A stretch of 5,208 bases of DNA from Flavipsychrobacter sp. (GTDB lineage: Bacteria > Bacteroidota > Bacteroidia > Chitinophagales > Chitinophagaceae). The notes under the pieces were generated by a model that saw only the letters and a list, made by a program, of their open reading frames with translations, did no database searches and was not told the origin of the DNA. The stretch is taken from the NCBI GenBank assembly GCA_021156265.1, contig JAJNBR010000224.1:1-5208 (forward strand), given 5' to 3'. Made by a program: the position numbers and the translations under genes. Below are positions 1-5,208 of the stretch, one piece after another (position 1 is the first letter of the stretch; every line of letters begins with the position of its first letter).

Positions 1-156
1 TTTTCACCCTTACCCCCAATGTGAAGGCGGTTATTTTCTGTGGCACTTTCTGTATCCCGCTGACGCGGAACCCCACCCGTTAGGTGGTGCGCTGCTCTAT
101 GCTGTCCGGACTTTCCTCCCTTGCTTGCGCAAAGGCGATAACCCGGTTTGTAGTCC
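1..156 (-). ncRNA. rnpB: RNase P RNA, 5' portion (3' end lies beyond the left edge)
   Basis: This is the catalytic RNA of ribonuclease P, which removes 5' leaders from precursor tRNAs with its protein partner RnpA. Two hallmark blocks are visible on the minus strand. The conserved GAGGAAAGTCCGG (106-118) forms the 5' strand of helix P4. The run at 26-53 contains the sequences ACAGAAAGTGCC and ACAGAAAATAACCGCC, typical of bacterial class A and Bacteroidota RNase P RNAs. Between them CCACC-taac-GGGTGG forms a small hairpin, and before the first block CCTT-tgcgcaagc-AAGG forms another. The 5' end is placed from the promoter motif at 160-167 and may be off by several bases because of uncertain start site or processing. 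The 3' part, including the second strand of P4, is outside the window. Confidence 0.92.
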
Positions 157-159
157 CTA

Positions 160-192
160 CAAAATTAAAGAAAAATAGCTCATCTAATCAAA
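160..192 (-). promoter_or_regulatory. Bacteroidota-type promoter of rnpB
   Basis: On the minus strand TAATTTTG (160-167) matches the Bacteroidota -7 consensus TAnnTTTG exactly. A TTTG (189-192) lies 21 nt upstream, fitting the -33 element. The predicted start is about 156, just ahead of the RNase P RNA body. Assignment is from motif and position only. Confidence 0.7.
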
Positions 193-268
193 TAAAACTC
201 TGCACAATAATGCATTTAACATTTCATGTATGTTGTCAAAATCAAACAGGTGCTTTCATTACACTTAG

Positions 269-1342
269 CTAAAAAAGCGAATATTGTTTATCGTACCCGG
301 CATGTTTGGCCTCGTGTTCGAGCAGCCATTTTTTGCGCCACAAGCCGCCACCATAACCGGTAAGGTGCCCGTTCCCGCCTATCACCCTGTGGCAGGGTAT
401 GATGATGGCAATGCCGTTTTCTCCATTAGCTCCTGCTACAGCGCGTACGGCTTTCTCGTTGCCCAGGAAAATGGATTGCTGCTTGTAGGATTTGGTAGTG
501 CCATAAGGGATTTGCTGCAGGCCATGCCACACTTTTCTCTGAAACTCCGTACCGATCAGATGCAGCGGTAAGTCAAATTCCCTTCGCTGGCCAGTGAAGT
601 ACTCCTGCACCTGCTCGTTCAATATCTTGAAATGCGGATGATCACCGGGAATGAGTTTTGCCTTTAGTCCTTGCTCTATGCGCTTCATAATGCTTTCCAT
701 CATGCGGCGCTCCGCAAAGTCGAAGAGACAAATACCTTCGTCTGTGGCCCCTGCTATCATTGGTCCCAGTGGTGTAGTGATCCTTGTTATCGTAACCAAG
801 TTGTGTGATTTAGTTTTTTGCGGTGCATGACCTGTGACTTTCCGGAATGATTCACTAAAGCCACTCAGCGATTCAAAGCCATTGTTATAGGCAATGCCCG
901 TTATCTTGTCTCCATGCCTTATCTGTCCGAAAGCACGGTTGATGCGCAGGAACCGCTGATAAGACTGAAAGGTCATGTTATAATGCTGTTTGAACCAGCG
1001 GCGCAATGTTGCCGGCTCTATGCCACGTTGCTTCAGGTCCCAGTCTTTCAAACGAAGCGATGGGTCGCTTTGTAGCTCTGTCAGCAAGCTGCTGATGTAG
1101 GCAGGTGTTTCACCTTCATTTTGCAAGGGCCTACATACTTTGCAGGGACGATAGCCATTCAGCAAGGCATCTTTAGCTTCTGTGAAAAACTCAACGTTCT
1201 CAAACTTCGGCTTGCGGGCGGTGCAGGCAGGGCGACAGAAAATACCCGTGGTCTTCACCGCCATAAAGAACAGCCCTTCGAAAGCGGTATCCTTACGGCA
1301 GCTGGCTTCGTACATGACATGTGGTGTAAGTTCCTGTGGCAT
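269..1342 (-). CDS. ada: Ada: bifunctional methylated-DNA repair methyltransferase and transcriptional activator
   Basis: Ada repairs alkylated DNA by moving methyl groups onto its own cysteines, and in studied species the methylated form activates alkylation-response genes. Numbered from the ATG at 1342 (357 aa; E. coli Ada is about 354), the protein has three parts. The N-terminal zinc domain carries Cys36, Cys40, Cys67 and Cys70 with E. coli spacing; Cys36 matches the phosphotriester-accepting Cys38. An AraC-type double helix-turn-helix spans about 82-178, ending in FSESFRKVTGHAP. The C-terminal O6-methylguanine methyltransferase domain has the active-site IPCHRVIG with acceptor Cys317, followed by GYGGG and LLEHE. 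All key cysteines are present, so it looks intact. A TTG nine bases upstream (1349-1351) could extend the frame by three codons, but it lies inside the promoter motif, so the ATG is preferred. It sits 60 nt after the hydrolase stop and has its own promoter. Downstream only a weak TGCA-ttattg-TGCA hairpin followed by a T-rich run is seen. Confidence 0.95.
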   Translation of the reverse strand: MPQELTPHVMYEASCRKDTAFEGLFFMAVKTTGIFCRPACTARKPKFENVEFFTEAKDALLNGYRPCKVCRPLQNEGETPAYISSLLTELQSDPSLRLKDWDLKQRGIEPATLRRWFKQHYNMTFQSYQRFLRINRAFGQIRHGDKITGIAYNNGFESLSGFSESFRKVTGHAPQKTKSHNLVTITRITTPLGPMIAGATDEGICLFDFAERRMMESIMKRIEQGLKAKLIPGDHPHFKILNEQVQEYFTGQRREFDLPLHLIGTEFQRKVWHGLQQIPYGTTKSYKQQSIFLGNEKAVRAVAGANGENGIAIIIPCHRVIGGNGHLTGYGGGLWRKKWLLEHEAKHAGYDKQYSLF

Positions 1343-1348
1343 CTTGAG

Positions 1349-1380
1349 CAAAATTAAGCGGTTATCAATGGCAGCAACAA
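1349..1380 (-). promoter_or_regulatory. Bacteroidota-type promoter of ada, predicting a near-leaderless mRNA
   Basis: On the minus strand TAATTTTG (1349-1356) is an exact TAnnTTTG match and the same octamer as at rnpB. TTG (1378-1380) lies 21 nt upstream as the -33 element, the same spacing as at rnpB. The predicted RNA start is near 1345, about 3 nt before the ATG at 1342. This is motif-based only. Confidence 0.55.
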
Positions 1381-1402
1381 CCGAAAAATGAACAGCTATT
1401 TT

Positions 1403-2047
1403 TTATTTCTCCAGTTCGCCGGCAATGATGGCCGATACCTCATCTGCCCTGCTGTAGACCATAAGATGAGTACCGCCTTCTATCCAATAGTCCGGCTTTG
1501 ATGCGGCTGAAGGCAAAACCTTATCGTCGGTGCCATGAATGTGTACCATATTGGGCGGCACGCTGGTATTATTCCAGTTCATGATGGCACGAAACGCCCA
1601 TTTAACGAACGAGCCGCTTGCATCCCGTATAATATCGCTGAGAAAAACCATATCCTCTTTGGTGCGCGCGCCAAATATGCTGCAGACATACCTGTTAGGA
1701 ATGGAGAACACAAAAGGCGGAAGTACTTTGTAGCGAAGCAAGGCCACCAGCAGCCGGTTCAACACGGGCAGTTCGGGCCTTGTTTTAGCGCTGGATACCA
1801 GGAAACCCTTCCTTACCGGCTTTACTTTCGCGATCTCCGTAGCCAGCATGCCGCCAAAGGACAGGCCGAGGATGATGGGGTTGGGCTCTTTGATCAGTTC
1901 AGCGATCCTCAGGGCATAGTGCTGCAGGGTCTCATCACGTTCCGGCTTTATCCAGGCCAGGTGCACCAGCTCATGGCCGGGAATGGAAAGCCTGCAGAAA
2001 ATGCGCTCATCAGCGCCTACACCGCTAAGACAATATATGTTCGCCAC
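1403..2047 (-). CDS. Small alpha/beta hydrolase
   Basis: This is a 214-aa alpha/beta-hydrolase-fold protein, probably cytoplasmic, since no signal peptide or clear membrane segment is seen. The N-terminal YCLSGVGADERIF resembles the first strand and oxyanion-loop region of small Bacteroidota hydrolases. The nucleophile elbow is GLSFGG with Ser63, the acid is probably Asp175 (or Asp174) in HGTDDKVLP, and the base is His194 in GGTHL, so the catalytic triad appears complete. At 214 aa it is shorter than many family members, and the region between the nucleophile and the acid (about 90-160) would be the lid. Substrate cannot be inferred; esterase, thioesterase or similar activity is possible. The start is GTG: a TAG lies only two codons upstream, and the conserved N-terminal strand begins right after it. 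TATCTTTA (2052-2059) weakly resembles a -7 element but has no -33 partner. The stop lies 60 nt before ada. Confidence 0.85.
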   Translation of the reverse strand: MANIYCLSGVGADERIFCRLSIPGHELVHLAWIKPERDETLQHYALRIAELIKEPNPIILGLSFGGMLATEIAKVKPVRKGFLVSSAKTRPELPVLNRLLVALLRYKVLPPFVFSIPNRYVCSIFGARTKEDMVFLSDIIRDASGSFVKWAFRAIMNWNNTSVPPNMVHIHGTDDKVLPSAASKPDYWIEGGTHLMVYSRADEVSAIIAGELEK

Positions 2048-2050
2048 TAC

Positions 2051-2362
2051 CTAAAGATATTTGTGATTTTCCGGATTTTTGATTGGTGATTTTTCATATG
2101 CGTTGATAACAATTGTTGCCGTTTTTGTCATGGTTTTCGTTTTCTGTTCTCTCGTTACAGTAGTTTTTAGCTTGAGTAATTGAGTCGCAATGGTTTGTAG
2201 TTGAGTGGCTAATTTCATAACTGTTGTTTTTGTTGCCGTTGTTGCCGTTTCGGATACGGAGAGACAAACAGCAGAGAACAATTCGAGGCTAATGTGTAAC
2301 AATGATGTACCTGTTACCTGTAGCATTTCATTTGGCGATGTTGTAGTAGTGTTACTCTTCAT
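2051..2362 (-). CDS. Doubtful small hypothetical protein, Thr-rich
   Basis: This is an open frame of 103 codons from ATG. I do not recognise the product. About a fifth of the residues are Thr, partly from low-complexity runs of ACA/ACG and GCA codons (around 2230-2260), and the middle (VMKLATQLQTIATQLLKLKT) could form an amphipathic helix. No signal peptide, domain or catalytic motif is visible. In favour: its TAG is separated from the GTG of the hydrolase by a single codon, a spacing typical of co-transcribed genes. Against: biased composition, no TAnnTTTG promoter or ribosome binding site upstream, and it lies in the same frame as the hydrolase, so it may simply be a chance extension of an open frame. 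I see no better gene in this stretch on either strand. Confidence 0.3.
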   Translation of the reverse strand: MKSNTTTTSPNEMLQVTGTSLLHISLELFSAVCLSVSETATTATKTTVMKLATQLQTIATQLLKLKTTVTREQKTKTMTKTATIVINAYEKSPIKNPENHKYL

Positions 2363-2491
2363 GTGATAGTGTTAATGCGGGTTTGGGGGTGAATTTGTTA
2401 GTTTTTTCGAGTCGTTTTGGGTGCTTTTGATTTTGTTACAATTGCCGGCTGTCTGATTCCATAGAGCCGCGCCAATATTGCGTTTGACCGC

Positions 2492-2511
2492 CAATTTGTT
2501 TCAATTTGTTT
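2492..2511. repeat. Perfect 10-bp tandem duplication
   Basis: CAATTTGTTT occurs twice in direct succession (2492-2501 and 2502-2511). It lies in noncoding sequence 30 bp from the inverted repeat. No function is suggested by the sequence. Confidence 0.7.
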
Positions 2512-2540
2512 ACATACCCCGACCCCTTCCCCGATCCAGC

Positions 2541-2641
2541 CGTCATATCGAACGAAGCGCAGCGAAGTGAGATATCTCCCGAGGTATGGCGATGAAGCTT
2601 GTTGCATAGGTTCGGGAGATCTCTCCTTCGTCGAGATGACG
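2541..2641. repeat. Intergenic imperfect inverted repeat of the Bacteroidota 'STKERS' kind
   Basis: The left arm begins CGTCATATCGAACGAAG and runs to CTCCCGA (about 2541-2582). The right arm, read on the minus strand, begins CGTCATCTCGACGAAG and ends AGATCTCCCGAA (about 2611-2641). The arms pair over most of their length, with a few unpaired bases (cgcagcgaa) in the left arm, around a loop centred near 2597. From memory, elements with these ends recur between genes across Bacteroidota genomes and are often mis-annotated as short proteins containing VISTKERS or similar. A RNA copy would fold into a long hairpin. No transposase is nearby, so mobility, if any, would depend on another element. 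Confidence 0.75.
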
Positions 2642-2686
2642 ACCTGGTTAGGATGACTACGTATGGATTTACAGGTTTCATCACTA

Positions 2687-2719
2687 CAAATATACAACAA
2701 TTTCTTCATTTTATGACAA
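2687..2719 (-). promoter_or_regulatory. Possible minus-strand promoter reading into the inverted repeat
   Basis: On the minus strand TATATTTG (2687-2694) matches TAnnTTTG exactly, and TTG (2717-2719) lies 22 nt upstream. The predicted start is near 2683. A transcript would cross the inverted repeat and could continue toward the small ORF and the hydrolase. The region is AT-rich, so chance is possible. Confidence 0.4.
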
Positions 2720-2727
2720 CCGATTTA

Positions 2728-2735
2728 TACCTTTG
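2728..2735 (+). promoter_or_regulatory. Possible plus-strand -7 promoter element before the hairpin chain
   Basis: TACCTTTG matches the Bacteroidota -7 consensus TAnnTTTG exactly. The predicted start is about 2739, a few bases before the first paired bases of the structured segment (2743). The -33 element is poor: only TTTC at 2701-2704, 23 nt upstream. Confidence 0.35.
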
Positions 2736-2738
2736 ATC

Positions 2739-2880
2739 AGCCGTATCAACTGAATGCCGGTCAAAGACCGGCTGATTTATTTAGACACGGGTCCTCCTGC
2801 GGAAGACCCGCGCCAGTTGGAGAATACAGGTGAAAGCCGTTTTATTGCCGTATTCAAGATACCATTCGGAACATCTTGCA
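2739..2880 (+). ncRNA. Candidate structured RNA of unknown family
   Basis: A dense set of complementary segments is seen. P1 is CAACTG (2747-2752) with CAGTTG (2814-2819), possibly extended by GTAT (2743-2746) with ATAC (2824-2827). P1 encloses P2, GCCGGTC-AAA-GACCGGC (2756-2772), and P3, CGGGTC with GACCCG (2788-2810) plus inner TCC/GGA around TGC. Together these make a three-way junction. P4 is GAATAC (2822-2827) with GTATTC (2850-2855) and inner GG/CC; it competes with the P1 extension. P5 is AAGAT (2856-2860) with ATCTT (2873-2877) and inner CC/GG. The plus strand is preferred because TACCTTTG lies just upstream; the stems would also form on the minus strand, as the 3' UTR of the propeller gene. 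The 3' end is unknown and no U-tract terminator is seen. It does not look like tmRNA, SRP RNA, 6S RNA or a riboswitch I know. Confidence 0.4.
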
Positions 2881-2932
2881 CGGGATTAAAAAAAGCACAT
2901 ACACTGCACCTTGTAAAACCGAAATATAAATT

Positions 2933-4888
2933 CTATTGCTTGACGAATTTTAATTTTGTGCTCTTTCCTTCGTCTGTTAAGTTTAAGATGTACATGCCGG
3001 CAGGTAGTGCGTCGACGTTTATGGCGCTGCCGTTTTCAACAGTGCCGCTATGCAGACTAATACCAGTCATCGTAGTAATGATGAATGAAGCGCGGTCTAT
3101 GTTTCTGATGTGCAGAACGTTGACAGCCGGATTAGGATAACATTGTACTTCAGAATCAATATCAGGGTTCTTGATATTGCCTACCGGCGGAGCTGTATAT
3201 TTAACACACTGAGATGTATCGCTACAGCCATTAACAGTCACAACGACTGAATAGTTGCCTGTATATGCCGGAACAAAGGACTTTGCGATAGCCCCCGGTA
3301 TAGCGGCGTTACTGCTATCACAGTTAAGCCACTGGTAAGTTGCACCGGCAGCTGCTGCAACCAATGCTGCGCCGGTATTAGTCATGGCCGGGTCGGCACA
3401 CATGTACATTTTGTGCACAAATAAGTTTAGCGGGGAAGATGATGAAGGGAGAGCCGGCGGCATTAACAGGAAAGAATCGGCGCCGGGATCGAAGTCTGTA
3501 GTATCGGTAAAAGTCCCGGCAGAATAGATATTACCGTTGATATCTGTTCCTATCGCCACTACTGCATCACCCTGTCTTTTAGAGCCCATCGTTCTCACCC
3601 AACCAAAATCACCGGTTTTCGACAATTTGCATATGAACATATCCTGGTCATTCATACTCTGTCCACCGGTAGTATTCACCATATATACTGCGGGACCGGG
3701 ATCAAAGTCGGATGAATCTCCATATCCTCCGACGGCATATAAATTGGCTGATGAGTCGGTTGAAATATCAAAATAATTTGTTGACCCATGCCCGGAAGTC
3801 TTTGCCCAGAGGAAACCTCCACCGGCGGTCAGTTTAAGTATCAGATAAGTGTGAACTCCTTTAAATGCAGGATTGACAACATAAGTTCCACTTGTAGGGT
3901 CGGCATCCATTACATTATTGAACCACGCTCCAACAATAATATCTCCATACCGGTCGATCAGAACAGACTTCCCGGTTTCACCATCAGATGCACTCAATTG
4001 CCTTACCCATTTATAATTTCCGTTAGAGTCGAGTTTTGAGATGAAAGCATCGTAGCTACCTGAAGCGACCAGATTTACTATCAGCGGGCCGTTAGGATCA
4101 AAATTTGCAGTACCCCTGAAAATCCCTGTCGTATAAACGTTGGCTGAATCGTCGACAGCGATATCGTTTACATAATCATTGCTCGATCCACCCAAACGTT
4201 CGGCCCAGACATGCTCGCCCAAAGCATCGTACTTCAAGACAAAAATATCGTCGTTGGATCCTGACAGCGTATTAACGGCAGAACCATGGTCGAAATCGAC
4301 AATGCCCGTAAAAATGCCGGTTACAAACACATTGCCATTTTTGTCGGTGGCAATGGCTGTTCCGTAATCATTGCCTGTATTGCCAAAACGCCTGGACCAC
4401 AGAAAATTAAAATTGCTGTCGTACTTAGCGAGAAAGATATCCTGCCATGAAAAACCGCCGTTCGATGTCATGACATGCGTACCGGCTCCGGGGTCAAAAT
4501 CAATGCTACCCCAGAATCCGCCGGTGATATAAATGTTACCATTATTATCAACGGTGATCGCTTTCGAATAAACAGAATTATTGCCTCCTACAGCAGTTAA
4601 GCTATTCGCCCAATTTAAGGCTCCAGAGGAATTCAGTTTGACGATAAATGAGCTCCAATAACCACTATTATACAACTTATGCACTCCCGGGCCGGGATCA
4701 AAGTCTGCTGCGGTATCTTGGAAACGACCTGTAACATACGTGTTACCAGAGTAGTCCACATGCATGCTCGTAAGCTCGTTATACTTAGTGCCACCAACCT
4801 TGCCTGCCCAATCGAATTTGGGCAACTGCTGACCAATGCAAGGCCCGAACCAGGCTAATAGAAACAATAGGGTAGATAAGACTTTCAT
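2933..4888 (-). CDS. Secreted SBBP-repeat beta-propeller protein with Ig-like and T9SS type A sorting domains
   Basis: This 651-aa protein is predicted to cross the inner membrane by Sec and the outer membrane by T9SS, ending up cell-surface attached or released. Residues 1-20 form a signal peptide (hydrophobic LSTLLFLLAWFG, cleavage likely near Gln20; Cys17 does not sit in a good lipobox). Residues about 25-490 contain seven repeats of 64-71 aa. Each has a W motif (W27, W93, W164, W228, W294, W361, W430), a GN-x-Y-x-TG-like strand and a DFDPG-like turn, as in SBBP repeats; seven copies suggest one closed propeller. The turn is intact in repeats 1, 2, 6 and 7 and altered in 3 (DFDHG), 4 (NFDPN) and 5 (DADPT). 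An Ig-like domain with four Cys (497, 523, 555, 561) spans about 495-565. The C-terminal sorting domain (about 580-651) begins CYPNPAVNVLHI and ends GMYILNL...KFVKQ. The ligand or role is unknown. The ATG directly precedes the signal peptide; no clear promoter is seen upstream. Confidence 0.9.
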   Translation of the reverse strand: MKVLSTLLFLLAWFGPCIGQQLPKFDWAGKVGGTKYNELTSMHVDYSGNTYVTGRFQDTAADFDPGPGVHKLYNSGYWSSFIVKLNSSGALNWANSLTAVGGNNSVYSKAITVDNNGNIYITGGFWGSIDFDPGAGTHVMTSNGGFSWQDIFLAKYDSNFNFLWSRRFGNTGNDYGTAIATDKNGNVFVTGIFTGIVDFDHGSAVNTLSGSNDDIFVLKYDALGEHVWAERLGGSSNDYVNDIAVDDSANVYTTGIFRGTANFDPNGPLIVNLVASGSYDAFISKLDSNGNYKWVRQLSASDGETGKSVLIDRYGDIIVGAWFNNVMDADPTSGTYVVNPAFKGVHTYLILKLTAGGGFLWAKTSGHGSTNYFDISTDSSANLYAVGGYGDSSDFDPGPAVYMVNTTGGQSMNDQDMFICKLSKTGDFGWVRTMGSKRQGDAVVAIGTDINGNIYSAGTFTDTTDFDPGADSFLLMPPALPSSSSPLNLFVHKMYMCADPAMTNTGAALVAAAAGATYQWLNCDSSNAAIPGAIAKSFVPAYTGNYSVVVTVNGCSDTSQCVKYTAPPVGNIKNPDIDSEVQCYPNPAVNVLHIRNIDRASFIITTMTGISLHSGTVENGSAINVDALPAGMYILNLTDEGKSTKLKFVKQ

Positions 4889-4997
4889 CTTTAAAGTTTC
4901 AAATGAAATTACGAGAAACCAATGGAATTTGCCGTTGCTTCATTGGAAATGTCATTAAGCTGATGATGCTCCTGGCGGCTACGCAACCGGCGCTTCA

Positions 4998-5017
4998 TAA
5001 TAAACCGCAAGCAGCGG
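4998..5017 (-). terminator. Weak possible terminator after plsX
   Basis: On the minus strand, 20 nt after the plsX stop, CCGC-tgctt-GCGG is followed by TTTATTA. The 4-bp stem is short and the T tract is interrupted, so termination is only a possibility. It would separate plsX from the propeller-protein gene. Confidence 0.3.
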
Positions 5018-5037
5018 CCTCAGAATTGAGCTAAAAC

Positions 5038-5208
5038 CTATTCAACCGTGGTGGTAGTGGCGAAGCGCTTCTTGAATACGCTCATGAGGTCTGCAGCTAC
5101 GATCTTACGTGCTACATCTATCATGTTCTTAAACGCAAGCGCATTTGATACGCCGTGACCTATGATAACCGGGCTGTTGATGCCCAGTATCGGCGTTCCG
5201 CCGTATAC
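5038..5208 (-). CDS. plsX: Phosphate acyltransferase PlsX, C-terminal fragment (start beyond the right edge)
   Basis: PlsX converts acyl-ACP and phosphate to acyl-phosphate, the acyl donor for PlsY in the first step of phospholipid synthesis; it is a cytoplasmic, membrane-associated enzyme. Only the last 56 residues are in the window. They begin VYGGTPILGINSPVIIGHG and continue SNALAFKNMIDVARKIV, matching the characteristic PlsX C-terminal pattern (YGGAPLLG, then a V-I-I-hydrophobic-H-G strand, then SNAKAIKNAI). The end, KKRFATTTTVE followed by TAG, is an ordinary variable tail, so nothing suggests a broken gene. The reading frame is open to the edge. In many bacteria plsX is followed by fabH, but here the next gene downstream is the unrelated propeller protein. 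Confidence 0.92.
   Translation of the reverse strand, partial: VYGGTPILGINSPVIIGHGVSNALAFKNMIDVARKIVAADLMSVFKKRFATTTTVE

Larger units (their letters stand above)
2363..2932. other. Intergenic region without a convincing gene
   Basis: About 570 bp separate the doubtful small ORF from the propeller-protein gene. From left to right the stretch holds unassigned AT-rich sequence (2363-2490), a 10-bp tandem duplication (2492-2511), an approximately 100-bp inverted repeat (2541-2641), back-to-back TAnnTTTG motifs (2687-2694 minus, 2728-2735 plus) and a chain of hairpins (2743-2878). Open frames crossing it translate repeat sequence and show no protein features. An A7 run at 2888-2894 would be a T tract for minus-strand transcripts leaving the propeller gene, but the hairpin before it is weak (GCA/TGC), so no terminator is called. 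Confidence 0.6.

Noticed and set aside
84..272. 62-codon plus-strand open frame
   Set aside because: It overlaps the RNase P RNA gene and its promoter on the opposite strand and shows no protein features.
1349..1351. TTG as the ada start codon
   Set aside because: It adds only three residues and lies within the TAATTTTG promoter element, so it would precede the predicted transcript start.
1340..1380. Ada-box-like operator before ada
   Set aside because: AATTAAGCG on the plus strand recalls part of the E. coli Ada box, but it is on the non-coding strand, lacks the GCAA half at the right spacing, and mostly coincides with the promoter motif.
2436..2684. 82-codon minus-strand frame
   Set aside because: It is another frame through the same inverted repeat, with no conserved protein features seen.
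2398..2709. 103-codon minus-strand frame containing VVISTKERS
   Set aside because: Its centre is a translation of the intergenic inverted repeat, a common false gene call; its ATG also lies upstream of the possible promoter at 2687-2694.
2756..2785. GCCGGTC/GACCGGC hairpin as a plus-strand terminator
   Set aside because: The sequence after the stem (TGATTTATTTAG) is only loosely T-rich, no gene ends upstream on that strand, and the stem fits better inside the larger fold.
2754..3140. 128-codon plus-strand frame
   Set aside because: Its first half translates the hairpin chain and its second half is antisense to the T9SS sorting domain of the propeller gene.
1..5208. CRISPR arrays, tRNA or rRNA genes, insertion sequences, prophage or defence genes
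   Set aside because: No regularly spaced direct repeats, tRNA-like cloverleaf, transposase, integrase or recognised defence-protein motif was found on either strand.

Overview
The window most likely comes from a Bacteroidota chromosome, probably the Chitinophagaceae or a close relative. Four signs point there: a secreted repeat protein ending in a type IX secretion (T9SS) sorting domain; several matches to the Bacteroidota promoter motif TAnnTTTG; the near absence of Shine-Dalgarno sequences; and a copy of the intergenic inverted repeat whose chance translation reads VVISTKERS. This placement rests on sequence features, not on a database match.

All recognised genes lie on the minus strand, so the window reads from right to left. 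At the right edge (5038-5208) is the C-terminal end of plsX, the phosphate acyltransferase of phospholipid synthesis. Next (2933-4888) is a 651-residue secreted protein with seven SBBP-type repeats, which probably form one seven-bladed beta-propeller, then an Ig-like domain and a T9SS type A sorting domain. The stretch 2363-2932 has no convincing gene. It holds a chain of hairpins that may be a plus-strand RNA, two back-to-back promoter-like motifs, an approximately 100-bp inverted repeat and a short tandem repeat. Further left are a doubtful Thr-rich small ORF (2051-2362), a small alpha/beta hydrolase (1403-2047), a three-domain Ada alkylation-repair protein (269-1342), and the 5' part of the RNase P RNA gene rnpB, which runs off the left edge.

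The genes do not form one pathway. PlsX (lipid synthesis) and RNase P RNA (tRNA maturation) are housekeeping; Ada is an inducible DNA-repair regulator; the propeller protein is a surface or secreted accessory protein; the hydrolase has no assignable substrate. Both rnpB and ada carry the same -7 sequence, TAATTTTG, each with a TTG-containing -33 element exactly 21 nt upstream. For ada this places the predicted RNA start only about 3 nt before the ATG.

The most interesting unexplained element is the structured segment at about 2739-2880: a three-way-junction fold plus two further hairpins, beginning just downstream of a plus-strand TACCTTTG motif. I do not recognise it as a known RNA family.
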